This document shows, piece by piece, positions 1 through 9,243 of a stretch of 64,000 bases of DNA. How positions within the stretch are numbered: position 1 is the stretch's first letter; each line of letters starts with the position of its first letter. The position numbers and the translations under genes were made by a program. The stretch is from Streptomyces odontomachi (GTDB lineage: Bacteria > Actinomycetota > Actinomycetes > Streptomycetales > Streptomycetaceae): assembly GCF_024435355.1 (NCBI RefSeq), contig NZ_JAMJWG010000005.1, forward strand, positions 248,001 through 312,000, read 5' to 3'. The notes beneath the pieces are model-generated. The model was not told where the DNA came from. It was given only the letters and a program-made list of their open reading frames with translations, and made no database searches.

Positions 1-564
1 CGCATGCCACAGGGACTCCGCCCGGGTGGAGAAGCGCGGTCCCGGGATGACCACGAGGGTGCCGCCGTCCACCGGCTCCCAGCCCTGCTCGCGTGCCGTC
101 TTCACCGCGATCCGGCGACCCGCGGGGCAGTACGGGTCGGCCAGGGACACATGGACGACCTTGGGGATGGTGCCGTCGGGCAGCGGCTCTCCGTCGAAGT
201 AGCTGGCCGGCCGGTCCTTCGTGCGGTCCACGAGCTGGTCGGGGACGAGCAGGGTGCCGGGGCCGTACTCGGTGCGCAGCCCGCCCACCGCGCACGGGCC
301 GAGCACCTGGCGCACGCCCACGGAGCGCAGCGCCCACAGGTTCGCCCGGTAGTTGATCTTGTGTGGTGGGAGGTGGTGGCTTCGGCCGTGGCGGGGGAGG
401 AAGGCGACGCGGCGTCCTGCCACCTCACCGAGAAAGAGCGAGTCGCTGGGCGGACCGTAGGGGGTGTCGACCTGCACTTCGGTCACGTCGTCGAGGAAGG
501 AGTAGAAGCCGGAGCCGCCTATGACGCCGATCTCGGCCTGAGTCGCGTTCGCCGTATTCTCCAT
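1..564 (-). CDS. mtnP: S-methyl-5'-thioadenosine phosphorylase, 3' part outside the window
   Basis: Phosphorolysis of 5'-methylthioadenosine to adenine and methylthioribose-1-phosphate, a cytosolic purine and methionine salvage step. The 188 visible codons start at an ATG and run off the left edge, so about two thirds of the usual 270-290 residues are present. Family motifs seen: the phosphate-binding GGSGFY at residues 16-21, the RHG...H...P...NYRAN signature near residues 58-75, and PGPRFSTRAES near the edge, which resembles the purine-binding region. Family-level assignment is firm; MTA rather than another nucleoside as substrate follows from these motifs. A strong hairpin separates it from the upstream fmdB gene, so it probably has its own promoter in the 30 bases between. 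Confidence 0.93.
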   Translation of the reverse strand, partial: MENTANATQAEIGVIGGSGFYSFLDDVTEVQVDTPYGPPSDSLFLGEVAGRRVAFLPRHGRSHHLPPHKINYRANLWALRSVGVRQVLGPCAVGGLRTEYGPGTLLVPDQLVDRTKDRPASYFDGEPLPDGTIPKVVHVSLADPYCPAGRRIAVKTAREQGWEPVDGGTLVVIPGPRFSTRAESLWHA

Positions 565-596
565 GGTGAAAACAGTATCCGGGCCCGGTGACGACG

Positions 597-627
597 GAGA
601 CCCTGTCGCTGGAATCGACAGGGTCTC
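597..627 (-). terminator. perfect 12-bp hairpin between fmdB and mtnP
   Basis: GAGACCCTGTCG is followed by a 7-base loop and its exact reverse complement CGACAGGGTCTC. It lies just past the fmdB stop and just before the mtnP start on the minus strand, so it most likely ends fmdB transcription. There is no long U-run, as is usual in Streptomyces. Confidence 0.75.
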
Positions 628-670
628 GTGGTGTTCGCAGGGCGGATGGTGCCCCGGGCGGTGCTGTTGC

Positions 671-1024
671 TCAGGCGGCCGACGAGCTGCTCGAAGGCTT
701 CGTTGAGCTGGATGAACTCGACGAGCTGGACGAGCTCGACGACCCGCTGCCGGAGCCGGAGCCGGAGCCCGAGGACCCGGAGTCGGACGATCCCGAGGTG
801 CTGGAGGTCGACTTCGCACTGGACGAGCCGGAGCCGCTGGACGACGAGCTGCGGCTGTCGTTGCGATAGAAGCCGGAGCCCTTGAAGACGATGCCTACCG
901 CTGAGAACACCTTCTTCAGGCGGCCGTTGCAAGCCGGGCAGTCGGTGAGGGCGTCGTCGGTGAACTTCTGCACCGCCTCAAGGCCCTCGCCGCACTGGGT
1001 GCACTGGTACTGGTAGGTCGGCAC
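671..1024 (-). CDS. FmdB-family zinc-ribbon protein with serine/glycine-rich tail
   Basis: 117-residue protein of the FmdB/CxxC regulatory-type zinc ribbon family. The N-terminal ribbon has two CxxC knuckles, Cys8/Cys11 and Cys29/Cys32, in the arrangement MPTYQYQC...DCPAC. The second half (about residues 58-113) is nearly pure serine and glycine and should be disordered. The start is GTG, preceded by AGGAGGAAG. The family's role is poorly defined; a regulatory or metal/protein-binding role is the usual guess. A CIRCE-like inverted repeat overlaps the leader, so expression may be tied to HrcA and protein-folding stress. Identification of the family is solid, function is not. Confidence 0.9.
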   Translation of the reverse strand: MPTYQYQCTQCGEGLEAVQKFTDDALTDCPACNGRLKKVFSAVGIVFKGSGFYRNDSRSSSSSGSGSSSAKSTSSTSGSSDSGSSGSGSGSGSGSSSSSSSSSSSSSTKPSSSSSAA

Positions 1025-1034
1025 TGTCTTCCTC

Positions 1035-1061
1035 CTGGCACTCTCACTCGATGAGTGCTAA
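1035..1061 (-). promoter_or_regulatory. CIRCE-like HrcA operator in the fmdB leader
   Basis: CTGGCACTC, nine bases, GAGTGCTAA on the plus strand. The CIRCE consensus is TTAGCACTC-N9-GAGTGCTAA; the right half matches 9/9 and the left half 7/9, with the exact N9 spacing. Read on the minus strand, the element lies between a TATGGA (plus 1068-1073, a plausible -10) and the AGGAGG ribosome site, and its proximal edge touches that site. This is the position CIRCE occupies in heat-shock operons. HrcA binding is inferred. Confidence 0.65.
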
Positions 1062-1141
1062 CGACGATCCATAGTGACGTATTCCGCGGGAACAGTCCAC
1101 TGAGGTGGAGATCAGGTGACCGATACCACTGCCGTCACATG

Positions 1142-1203
1142 CGCCCCACACCGCCCCCGTCCCTGGCTGACCCGGCGGCACGGGGCGGGGGCGGTGCGGG
1201 GCG
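1142..1203 (-). terminator. long GC-rich hairpin downstream of the antiporter gene
   Basis: Two 18-base arms (1142-1159 and 1186-1203) are reverse complements with one mismatch. The hairpin sits about 10 bases beyond the antiporter stop codon, as expected of an intrinsic terminator. Confidence 0.7.
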
Positions 1204-1213
1204 TGTGGAAGGC

Positions 1214-2779
1214 CTACTTCCCGTTCGACACGGCACCGGGCCCGCGCCGCTGCGCCCCGGGCTCCCGCCGTGCTCCCTTCTGCGTTCCCTTCGGCTCGTT
1301 GGTCAGCCAGCCGGCCAGCTTGCCGCCCCGGCTGACGGCGCGCAGGCGGCGCTCGGCGGCGTCGCGCACGGGGTCGGTCGCGACCACCAGCAGTTCGTCA
1401 CCGCGCCGCAGCAGGGTCGTCGGGAGCGGCACGAAGGAGGTGCCGTCGCGCACGACCAGGGTGACGGCTGAGCCGGCGGGCAACCTCAGCTCGTTGATCT
1501 CGACGCCGTTCATGCGCGAGTTCCCGGGGATGGACACCGACAGCAGATGCCCGCGCAGCCGCTCCAGGGGAGCCGACTCGACGCCCAGGTCGGCGGCGCC
1601 CTCGGTGTCCCCCAGCCGTAGCTTCCGGGCCAGCCAGGGCAGCGTCGGGCCCTGGACCAGGGTGAAGACGACGACCAGGACGAAGACGATGTTGAAGATC
1701 CGGCGGCTGTCCGGGACGCCGGTCACCATGGGGATGGTGGCCAGGATGATGGGCACGGCGCCGCGCAGGCCGGCCCAGGAGAGCAGCGCCTTCTCCTGCC
1801 ACGGCAGCCGGAAGGGCAGCAGGCTCAGCTGAACCTCCAGGGGGCGGGCCACCACCGTGAGCACCAGGCCGACCAGCAGCGCGGGGAAGAAGTCGCGGGC
1901 CAGGTCGTGCGGGGTGACCAGCAGGCCGAGCAGGACGAACATGCCGATCTGGGCGATCCAGCCGAGCCCTTCGGCGAAGCCCCGGGTGGCGGGCCAGTGC
2001 GGCAGCCGGGCGTTGCCCAGCACCATCGACGCGAGATACACGGCCAGGAAGCCGCTGCCGTGGGCGAGCGCGCCCGCGGCGTAGGCGGTGATGGCGATCG
2101 CCATGACGGCGATCGGATACAGGCCCGAGGCGGGCAACGCCACCCGCCGCAGGCCGTAGGCGCCCGCCCAGCCGATGGCCAGCCCGATCGCGGCGCCGAT
2201 GACCAGCTCCAGGAGGATCAGCCCGATGAGCTCGTACCAGGGATCGACCGGGCCCGCCGCGGAGAAGGCGACCACCAGGATCACGACGGGGGCGTCGTTG
2301 AAGCCCGACTCGGCCTCCAGGACGCCGGTGATACGCGGCGGCAGCGGCATCTTGCGCAGCACCGAGAAGACCGCGGCGGCGTCCGTCGAGGACACCACCG
2401 CGCCGATGATGAGGGCCTGGCGCCACTCGAGCCCGACCAGATAGTGCGCGCCGGCCGCCGTCACACCCACGCTCACCGCGACGCCGACCAGGGAGAGCGT
2501 CGCAGCGGCGGGCAGCGCCGGCCTGATCTCCTTCCACTTGGTGCCCAGGCCGCCCTCGGCCAGGATCACGACCAGGGCGGCATAGCCGATCACCTGGGTC
2601 ATCTCGGCGTTGTTGAACGTTATGTGGCCGAGGCCGTCCTGGCCCATCACGATGCCGATGCCGAGGTAGAGCAGCAGGCTGGGCAGCCCGCTGCGGGAGG
2701 ACAGCCGGACGGCCACGACCGCGACGAGCAGGACGAGTGAGCAGGCGAGCAGAAGCTGGTTGAGGTGGTGGACAGTCAG
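1214..2779 (-). CDS. potassium/proton antiporter, CPA1 type with RCK_C domain
   Basis: Membrane protein of 521 residues, about 12 hydrophobic segments in the first 390, then a cytoplasmic RCK_C (TrkA-C) domain at about residues 406-475. It is expected to exchange K+ (or Na+) for protons across the plasma membrane, with the RCK_C domain sensing a ligand. The reading frame is open to an ATG at 2902, but the extra 41 residues are basic and unlike a transporter N-terminus. The natural N-terminus (LTVHHLNQLLL...) begins at CTG 2779, seven bases after GGGGAAGGAA, and no ATG, GTG or TTG lies there in frame. I therefore take CTG as the start. It is divergent from the penicillin acylase gene. Confidence 0.85.
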   Translation of the reverse strand: MTVHHLNQLLLACSLVLLVAVVAVRLSSRSGLPSLLLYLGIGIVMGQDGLGHITFNNAEMTQVIGYAALVVILAEGGLGTKWKEIRPALPAAATLSLVGVAVSVGVTAAGAHYLVGLEWRQALIIGAVVSSTDAAAVFSVLRKMPLPPRITGVLEAESGFNDAPVVILVVAFSAAGPVDPWYELIGLILLELVIGAAIGLAIGWAGAYGLRRVALPASGLYPIAVMAIAITAYAAGALAHGSGFLAVYLASMVLGNARLPHWPATRGFAEGLGWIAQIGMFVLLGLLVTPHDLARDFFPALLVGLVLTVVARPLEVQLSLLPFRLPWQEKALLSWAGLRGAVPIILATIPMVTGVPDSRRIFNIVFVLVVVFTLVQGPTLPWLARKLRLGDTEGAADLGVESAPLERLRGHLLSVSIPGNSRMNGVEINELRLPAGSAVTLVVRDGTSFVPLPTTLLRRGDELLVVATDPVRDAAERRLRAVSRGGKLAGWLTNEPKGTQKGARREPGAQRRGPGAVSNGK

Positions 2780-3196
2780 CGGCCGTTCCTTCCCCTTTTG
2801 GTCCGGGCGCCGGGCCCGTGCACCGGCGAGGCGCCCTCCCGGTGCGCGAGCCCGATGCGCGGGCGTGCGCTCAGTACGCCGGGCTTGCGAGCCCGGAAAC
2901 ATCGAACTACTTCATTACCTTACCTAATCGTTAACGGTTCCTTGACGCGTCCGCGGCATCTCGTGGGTCATGCGGTCCCCCAGGGCTCCTGGGGATGCGG
3001 CTTCGGGAGGCGTCCCAAAGGCATCTCAAGAGCCATGGCCGCGTCCGGGGCCGCAGCCGGCTGCGCCTATGGTTGCTCCAGCGCCCGCGCCCCATCGGCC
3101 GCCGCGCCGCCCGCACTTCTGCTCGTACGCACGCCACCGCACCTCACCGGAACCGCCCACTCACCCTGCCGCTCGCGAAGGACTGCAAGGACAGCG
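2780..3196. other. 417-bp divergent intergenic region
   Basis: Separates the antiporter (minus) from the penicillin acylase (plus). A relatively AT-rich patch at about 2896-2945 contains TTACCTTACCTAA and is the likeliest place for the divergent promoters. The rest is GC-rich and open in several frames, but I find no domain-like protein in it. An AAGGA just before the ATG at 3197 serves the acylase. Confidence 0.5.
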
Positions 3197-6007
3197 ATGC
3201 CCTCCACCACCACCGCATCTTCCGGTCATACGCCCGGCACGTCCGGCCGGAAGAGGGGGCGCCGTCTGCGTCTCCTCGTGATCGTTCTGGTCCTGGCGCT
3301 GCTCGCAGGCGTCGGTTATGGCGCGTACTGGAGCGTCAGCACGGTGCGGGCGTCCATGCCGCAGACCACGGGGACGATCACGCTGCAAGGGCTGTCCGGC
3401 CCGGTGGACGTCAAGCGTGACGCGTACGGCATACCGCAGATCTACGCGTCCTCGGACGCGGACCTGTTCATGGCGCAGGGCTACGTACAGGCCCAGGACC
3501 GGTTCTGGGAGATGGACGTCCGCCGTCATACGACCTCCGGGCGACTCTCCGAGATGTTCGGCAAGAGCCAGGTCAAGACCGATGAGTATCTGCGCACCCT
3601 CGGATGGCACCGGGTGGCGCAGGAGGAGTACGACTCCAAGCTCTCGCCCGAGACCAAGAAGTACCTCCAGGCGTACTCCAAGGGGGTCAACGCCTATCTG
3701 GCGGGCAAGGACGGCGCCGACATCTCCGTGGAGTACGCGGCGCTGGGCTTCACCAACGACTACAAGCCCGGCAAGTGGACCCCGGTCGACTCGGTCGCCT
3801 GGCTCAAGGCCATCGCCTGGGACCTGCGCGGCAACATGCAGGAGGAGATCGACCGCTCCCTGATGACCAGCCGCCTGACCACGTCCCAGATACGTGATCT
3901 CTACCCGGACTACCCGTACGACCTGCACAAGCCGATCGTCCAGGAGGGGTCCTACAACGCCGCCACGAAGACCTACGACGGCGGCGGCACTTCGGGCGGC
4001 ACCCAGTCCACCGGCGGGCGGACGAGCACCACCGCGGGCACCGGTCTGGCCGGCGACACCCCCGCCCCCGACGACATGCAGAGCCAGCTGGTCGCCGTGT
4101 CCAAGATGCTGGACGGCATCCCGGCATCGGTCGGAGTGAACGGGCAGGGCATCGGATCGAACTCCTGGGTGGTCTCCGGCGCCCACACCATCACCGGCAA
4201 GCCGCTCCTCGCGAACGACCCGCACCTGGCGCCCCAGCTGCCGTCGATCTGGTACCAGATGGGCCTGCACTGCCGCACCGTCTCCGCGAACTGCCACTTC
4301 GACGTCGCCGGCTACACCTTCTCGGGCATGCCGGGCGTGATCATCGGCCACAACCAGTCCGTCGCCTGGGGCATGACCAACCTCGGTGCCGACGTCACCG
4401 ACCTCTACCTGGAGAAGCTCTCCGGGGACGGCTACCAGTACGGCGACGAGACAAGGCCCTTCAAGACCCGCAAGGAGACCATCAAGGTCGCCGGCGGCTC
4501 GGACGAGACGATCACCGTACGGGAGACCGACAACCCGATCCCCGGGGCCGGCGCCGGCGCCCGGGACCGCTGTCCGCTGCTGTCCGACCGCGACGACGAG
4601 CTGGTCAAGGTCGGCAAGCGGGCCACCGTGGACACCGCGGCGCCGGACCGGAGCGACGGGTACGGGGTGGCGCTGTGCTGGACCGCCCTGACGCCGGGCA
4701 AGTCCATGGACGCCGTCTTCGCCCTGGACAAGGCGCAGGACTGGCAGGAGTTCCGCACGGCCCTCACCGACTTCGAGGTGCCCTCCCAGAACATGGTCTA
4801 CGCCGACACCAAGGGCAACATCGGCTACCAGGCCCCCGGGCGTATCCCCGAGCGCCCCAAGGGCTACGACGGTTCGCTGCCCGCACCCGGCTGGGACCCC
4901 GACTTCCGGTGGACCGGCTACATCCCGCAGTCCGCGCTGCCGAACGAGTACAACCCCAAGAGCGGTTACATCGTCACCGCCAACCAGGCCGTCATCGACC
5001 AGAAGAAATACCCGTACGTGCTGACCAAGGACCCTGGGTACGGCACCCGCAGCCAGCGGATAGACGACCTCATCCAGTCCAAGATCAAGAACGGCGGCAA
5101 GATCTCCCCGGACGACATGCGCCAGATGCAGATGGACAACAGCAGCGAGATCGCCAGGCTGCTGACGCCCAAGCTGCTGAAGATCGACATCTCCGACCCG
5201 TCCGTCCGTGAGGCCCAGAAGCTGCTGGAAGGCTGGGACTACACGCAGAACCCGGACTCGGCGGCCGCGGCCTACTTCAACGCCGTCTGGCGCAACATCC
5301 TCAAGCTCGCGTTCGGCAACAAGCTCCCCAAGGAGCTGCGCGTCAAGGGCCAGTGCCTCATGGTGCAGCCCGCCAACAAGACCGCTCCGGTGGACGGCGA
5401 CGACCTGGTGCGCGAGTGCGGTCAGCGCGAGGCCGACCAGGCCCAGCCGGACGGCGGCGACCGCTGGTTCGAGGTGGTTCGCAAGCTCCTCGACGACGAG
5501 GGCAACGACTGGTGGCACCTGCCCAAGACGCGCACCGAGCCGGCCTCGACCTCGCGCGACAAGCTCTTCAAGCGCGCCCTGGAGGACGCCCGCTGGGAGC
5601 TGACCGCGAAGCTCGGCAAGGACATCGACACCTGGAGCTGGGGACGCCTGCACCGGCTCACCCTGAAGAACCAGACCCTCGGCACCAGCGGCCCCGGCCC
5701 GATCCAGTACCTCCTCAACCGAGGGCCCTACAACATCGGCGGTGGATCTTCCGCGGTCGACGCCACCAGCTGGGACGCGGCCGGCGGCTACCAGGCGGTC
5801 TGGACGCCCTCCATGCGCATGGTGGTCAACCTGAAGGACCTCGACAAGTCCAAGTGGATCAACCTCACCGGCGCCTCGGGACACGCCTTCAGCCCGCATT
5901 ACACCGACCAGACGGACAAGTGGCTCAACGGAGACCTGCTCACCTGGTCGTACTCCAAGAAGGCGGTCGACGGCAGCACGGAGGACACGCTGGTGCTACG
6001 GCCCTGA
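3197..6007 (+). CDS. penicillin acylase family protein (Ntn hydrolase)
   Basis: 936 residues. Members are made as one chain that cuts itself to expose an N-terminal Ser nucleophile and then hydrolyse amide bonds (beta-lactam side chains, acyl-homoserine lactones or other N-acyl substrates). The ATG follows AAGGACAGCG. A basic stretch and one membrane helix at residues 24-44 anchor the protein, with the catalytic part outside. The alpha-chain motif DAYGIPQIYA...YVQAQDRFWEM is present. The scissile Gly-Ser lies in IGSNSWVVSG, making Ser321 the predicted nucleophile and 321-936 the beta chain. A G/T/S-rich linker near 270-285 could be the removed spacer. The true substrate cannot be read from sequence. 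Confidence 0.9.
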   Translation: MPSTTTASSGHTPGTSGRKRGRRLRLLVIVLVLALLAGVGYGAYWSVSTVRASMPQTTGTITLQGLSGPVDVKRDAYGIPQIYASSDADLFMAQGYVQAQDRFWEMDVRRHTTSGRLSEMFGKSQVKTDEYLRTLGWHRVAQEEYDSKLSPETKKYLQAYSKGVNAYLAGKDGADISVEYAALGFTNDYKPGKWTPVDSVAWLKAIAWDLRGNMQEEIDRSLMTSRLTTSQIRDLYPDYPYDLHKPIVQEGSYNAATKTYDGGGTSGGTQSTGGRTSTTAGTGLAGDTPAPDDMQSQLVAVSKMLDGIPASVGVNGQGIGSNSWVVSGAHTITGKPLLANDPHLAPQLPSIWYQMGLHCRTVSANCHFDVAGYTFSGMPGVIIGHNQSVAWGMTNLGADVTDLYLEKLSGDGYQYGDETRPFKTRKETIKVAGGSDETITVRETDNPIPGAGAGARDRCPLLSDRDDELVKVGKRATVDTAAPDRSDGYGVALCWTALTPGKSMDAVFALDKAQDWQEFRTALTDFEVPSQNMVYADTKGNIGYQAPGRIPERPKGYDGSLPAPGWDPDFRWTGYIPQSALPNEYNPKSGYIVTANQAVIDQKKYPYVLTKDPGYGTRSQRIDDLIQSKIKNGGKISPDDMRQMQMDNSSEIARLLTPKLLKIDISDPSVREAQKLLEGWDYTQNPDSAAAAYFNAVWRNILKLAFGNKLPKELRVKGQCLMVQPANKTAPVDGDDLVRECGQREADQAQPDGGDRWFEVVRKLLDDEGNDWWHLPKTRTEPASTSRDKLFKRALEDARWELTAKLGKDIDTWSWGRLHRLTLKNQTLGTSGPGPIQYLLNRGPYNIGGGSSAVDATSWDAAGGYQAVWTPSMRMVVNLKDLDKSKWINLTGASGHAFSPHYTDQTDKWLNGDLLTWSYSKKAVDGSTEDTLVLRP

Positions 6008-6256
6008 GCCGGGCGTCGCGGCTGTGCGGCCGGAACCGGGAGGCCGGGACCGGGCCGAGGGGCGGGGCCCGGTCGGCCCGAGGGATTCGACCGTTCGGTG
6101 CTGCGGCGCCGGTACAGGCCCGCTGTGGGCCCGTACGGCGGCGTTCGTGGAGGGCCGGTCTCCTAGGACCCGACGCCGGCGGAGAGGCGCGCAGTGGCCC
6201 GGCGGCGGCTCGCAGCGACCCACGGCGGGCCACGGCGCACAGCGACCAGTGGCCGC

Positions 6257-6880
6257 TCAGAACCGGTGCACCCCCGACGGGGTCACCGCCGCGTGCACCG
6301 GGCGGTCGTGTGGCTCCTCCGGGAGCCGGTCGACGACCTCGGTGTCGTAGAGCAGCACCACCAGCGCCGGGTCGGCGCCTGCCGCTGCGAGCCGTGCCAG
6401 CACCCGGTCGTACGAGCCGCCACCGCGTCCCAGGCGCATTCCCCGGGTGTCCACGGCGAGGCCCGGCAGCAGCACCGCGTCGGCGGTCAGGACGGCGTCC
6501 GGGCCGAGGCGTTCGCCGCATGGCTCCTGGAGGGTGATACGGCCCGGGTGGCGGACCGGCGCGAGGGACTCGGGACCGCGGTGGATCGCCCAGTCCAGGT
6601 CGTTGTCGGGCAGCAGCACCGGGAGCAGGACGCGCACTCCGCGCTCCAGGAGTGCGTCCAGCAGTGCGCCGGTGCCGGGCTCGCCGCCCACGGAGACATA
6701 CCCGGCCACCGTGGTCGCCCCGGCCACCTCGGGGACCTCCAGCGCCCGCCGGGCCAGCAGCCGGGACGACGTCCGCACGTCATCTTCCGTAAACCCGGCC
6801 CTCACCGACAGGAACCCTCGTCGCAACGCGCGTTTGTCAGGCTCGGAATTGTCGGGAGACTCCGCCTGAGGGTGATGCAT
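6257..6880 (-). CDS. 5-formyltetrahydrofolate cyclo-ligase
   Basis: ATP-dependent conversion of 5-formyl-THF to 5,10-methenyl-THF in one-carbon metabolism (cytosol). 207 residues from an ATG, close to the family norm of about 190-200. The N-terminal KRALRRGF segment and the signature RLGRGGGSYDR (substrate/ATP loop) near the C-terminal third are present. An upstream GTG would add 11 residues, less likely. It is convergent with the acylase gene and divergent from galU, sharing a 95-bp AT-rich promoter region with it. Confidence 0.9.
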   Translation of the reverse strand: MHHPQAESPDNSEPDKRALRRGFLSVRAGFTEDDVRTSSRLLARRALEVPEVAGATTVAGYVSVGGEPGTGALLDALLERGVRVLLPVLLPDNDLDWAIHRGPESLAPVRHPGRITLQEPCGERLGPDAVLTADAVLLPGLAVDTRGMRLGRGGGSYDRVLARLAAAGADPALVVLLYDTEVVDRLPEEPHDRPVHAAVTPSGVHRF

Positions 6881-6974
6881 AGGGCACTCACATTTCTCTC
6901 TCAACGCGCTCATATAGCAACCAGCTATGGGAAGTGACAGTTAGCTCACATACGCACCCGTTATGGTGTCCGAC

Positions 6975-7880
6975 ATGACACAGTCGCACCCCCCCAGGAT
7001 CACCAAGGCCGTCATTCCGGCGGCGGGCCTGGGCACGCGCTTTCTTCCGGCCACGAAGGCCACCCCCAAGGAAATGCTGCCGGTCGTCGACAAGCCGGCG
7101 ATCCAGTATGTGGTCGAAGAGGCGGTGTCCGCCGGTCTGCACGATGTCCTCATGATCACGGGACGCAACAAGCGTCCTTTGGAGGACCATTTCGACCGTA
7201 ATTATGAGCTCGAAGAGGCGCTCTCCAAGAAGGGCGACAGCGCACGGCTCGCCAAGGTGCAGGAATCCAGCGACCTCGCGACCATGCATTACGTGCGCCA
7301 GGGCGACCCCAGAGGGCTCGGTCACGCCATCCTGTGCTCGGCACCGCACGTCGGCCGGGAGCCGTTCGCCGTCCTCCTCGGAGACGACCTGATCGACCCG
7401 CGGGACCCGCTGCTCGCCCGTATGGTCGAGGTCCAGGAACAGCAGGGCGGCAGCGTCATCGCCCTCATGGAGGTCGACCCCGAGCAGATCCACCTCTACG
7501 GCTGTGCTGCGGTGGAGGACACCTCCGAGGGTGATGTCGTCAGGATCACCGGGCTCGTCGAGAAACCGGAGCCCGCGGACGCACCCAGCAATTTCGCCGT
7601 CATCGGCCGCTACGTTCTCGACCCGCACATCTTCGAGATACTGCGAAAGACGGAACCCGGCCGCGGTGGCGAAATCCAGCTCACCGACGCCATCCAGCAA
7701 CTCGCCGTCGACGAGAAGATCGGCGGCCCGGTGCACGGCGTCGTCTTCCAGGGCCGTCGCTACGACACCGGAGACCGTAGCGACTACTTGCGTGCCATTG
7801 TCAGACTCGCGTGCGAACGTGAAGACCTGGGCCCGGACTTCCGGACCTGGTTGAAGGGTTACGTCACCGAGGAGATGTAG
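6975..7880 (+). CDS. galU: UTP--glucose-1-phosphate uridylyltransferase
   Basis: Makes UDP-glucose from UTP and glucose-1-phosphate for envelope glycans and trehalose. 301 residues from the ATG at 6975; an ATG at 6963 would add four. The nucleotide-binding signature GLGTRFLPATKATPKEML is at about residues 18-35, and the rest follows the bacterial GalU pattern (VDKPAIQYVVEEA, GLGHAI, GRYVL). No clear ribosome site precedes either ATG, so the message could be leaderless. It heads the galU-glp-moaC-mog-GNAT-sepX run; the next gene starts 4 bases after its stop, so the first two are co-transcribed. Confidence 0.95.
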   Translation: MTQSHPPRITKAVIPAAGLGTRFLPATKATPKEMLPVVDKPAIQYVVEEAVSAGLHDVLMITGRNKRPLEDHFDRNYELEEALSKKGDSARLAKVQESSDLATMHYVRQGDPRGLGHAILCSAPHVGREPFAVLLGDDLIDPRDPLLARMVEVQEQQGGSVIALMEVDPEQIHLYGCAAVEDTSEGDVVRITGLVEKPEPADAPSNFAVIGRYVLDPHIFEILRKTEPGRGGEIQLTDAIQQLAVDEKIGGPVHGVVFQGRRYDTGDRSDYLRAIVRLACEREDLGPDFRTWLKGYVTEEM

Positions 7881-7884
7881 CAAC

Positions 7885-9243
7885 GTGAGCAGCACCGCAC
7901 CGCCCCGAGCCGCCGGTCAGGACCATGTCTGGTCGGTGGCCGAGCACCTGGAGGACATCCTCGCCACGGTCCGCGTCCTGGACCCCATCGAGCTGCGCCT
8001 CCTGGACGCGCAGGGCTGCGTCCTCGTCGAGGACATCGCGGTGCCGCTCTCGCTGCCCCCCTTCGACAACAGCTCGATGGACGGCTACGCGGTACGCGCC
8101 GCCGACGTGGCGGGCGCCGGCGAGGAGTTCCCCGCCGTCCTGACCGTTATCGGCGACGTCGCCGCCGGCCAGGCCCAGCAGCCCAGCGTCGGCCCCGGCC
8201 AGGCCGCCCGGATCATGACAGGCGCCCCGGTGCCGCCCGGCGCGGAAGCCGTCGTACCGGTCGAGTGGACCGACGGCGGCCTCGGCGGCGGCCCGGTCTC
8301 CGGCATGCGCGCGCACAGCGTCGCCCCCGAGGGCGCTTTCGGCGAGGTGCGGGTGTACCGCCCGGCCGAGAAGGGCGCCCATGTACGCCCCCGCGGCAGC
8401 GATGTGCGCACCGGCGACCGCGCCCTGGAGGCCGGCACCGTCCTGGGCCCGCCCCAGATCGCGCTGCTCGCCGCCATCGGCCGCAGCACCGTCCGGGTGC
8501 GCCCCCGCCCGCGCGTCGTCATCGTGTCCACCGGGAGCGAGTTGGTGCAGCCGGGCGAGGACCTGCGTCCCGGTCAGATCCACGACTCCAACAGCTACGC
8601 CCTCACCGCCGCCGCACGGGACGCGGGCGCCATCGCCTACCGCGTCGGCGCCGTCTCGGACGACGCGGACACCCTGCGCTCCACCATCGAGGACCAGCTG
8701 ATCCGCGCCGACCTCATCGTCACCTCCGGCGGCGTCAGCGTCGGCGCCTACGACGTCGTCAAGGAGGCACTGTCGTCGATCGGCACCTTCGAGAGCGGTG
8801 CGGGCGGGGTGGACGAGCCGGTCGGCGGCAGCGGGGTCGAGTTCCGCAAGCTCGCCATGCAACCCGGCAAGCCCCAGGGGTTCGGCACCGTCGGCCCGGA
8901 GCACACCCCGCTGCTCGCCCTCCCCGGGAACCCGGTCTCGTCGTACGTCTCCTTCGAGCTGTTCGTACGCCCCGCCATCCGCACCCTCGGTGGCCTGCCG
9001 GACGTCCACCGGCCCACGGTCACCGCCGAGCTGCGCGCCGAGCGGGCGCTGACCTCGCCCGCCGACCGGCGGCAGTTCCTCCGCGGCCGGTACGACCCCG
9101 CCACCGGTTCCGTGACTCCGGTCGGCGGCTCCGGATCGCATCTGATCGCCGCACTCGCCCATGCCGACGCGCTCATCGTCCTCCCCGAGGACACCGTCTC
9201 CGTGGCGCCCGGAACGAAGGTCGAGACGGTCCTGCTCGGCTGA
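7885..9243 (+). CDS. glp: gephyrin-like molybdotransferase Glp (MoeA family)
   Basis: 452 residues with the MoeA domain set: [10 protein letters not shown] (substrate loop, about residue 58), a domain with TGSELV and HDSN, then GGVSVGAYD and PGNPVSS of the MPT-binding fold, and a C-terminal beta domain. MoeA enzymes insert molybdate into molybdopterin. In Corynebacterium a MoeA-like Glp has been repurposed as an FtsZ-binding divisome protein whose membrane receptor is GlpR, the SepX homologue. Here glp lies in the same run as sepX, which argues for the division role, though moaC and mog next door are also consistent with cofactor work. GTG start with GGAG inside the end of galU. Confidence 0.88.
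   Translation: MSSTAPPRAAGQDHVWSVAEHLEDILATVRVLDPIELRLLDAQGCVLVEDIAVPLSLPPFDNSSMDGYAVRAADVAGAGEEFPAVLTVIGDVAAGQAQQPSVGPGQAARIMTGAPVPPGAEAVVPVEWTDGGLGGGPVSGMRAHSVAPEGAFGEVRVYRPAEKGAHVRPRGSDVRTGDRALEAGTVLGPPQIALLAAIGRSTVRVRPRPRVVIVSTGSELVQPGEDLRPGQIHDSNSYALTAAARDAGAIAYRVGAVSDDADTLRSTIEDQLIRADLIVTSGGVSVGAYDVVKEALSSIGTFESGAGGVDEPVGGSGVEFRKLAMQPGKPQGFGTVGPEHTPLLALPGNPVSSYVSFELFVRPAIRTLGGLPDVHRPTVTAELRAERALTSPADRRQFLRGRYDPATGSVTPVGGSGSHLIAALAHADALIVLPEDTVSVAPGTKVETVLLG

Noticed and set aside
2914..2927. Half of an iron box (TTAGGTAAGGTAAT on the minus strand)
   Set aside because: Left half fits the IdeR/DmdR consensus but the right half does not, and an antiporter is not an expected target.
3161..5899. 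912-codon open frame antisense to the penicillin acylase gene
   Set aside because: High third-position GC of the true gene leaves the opposite strand open. The translation is V/G/L/R/D-rich with no domain.
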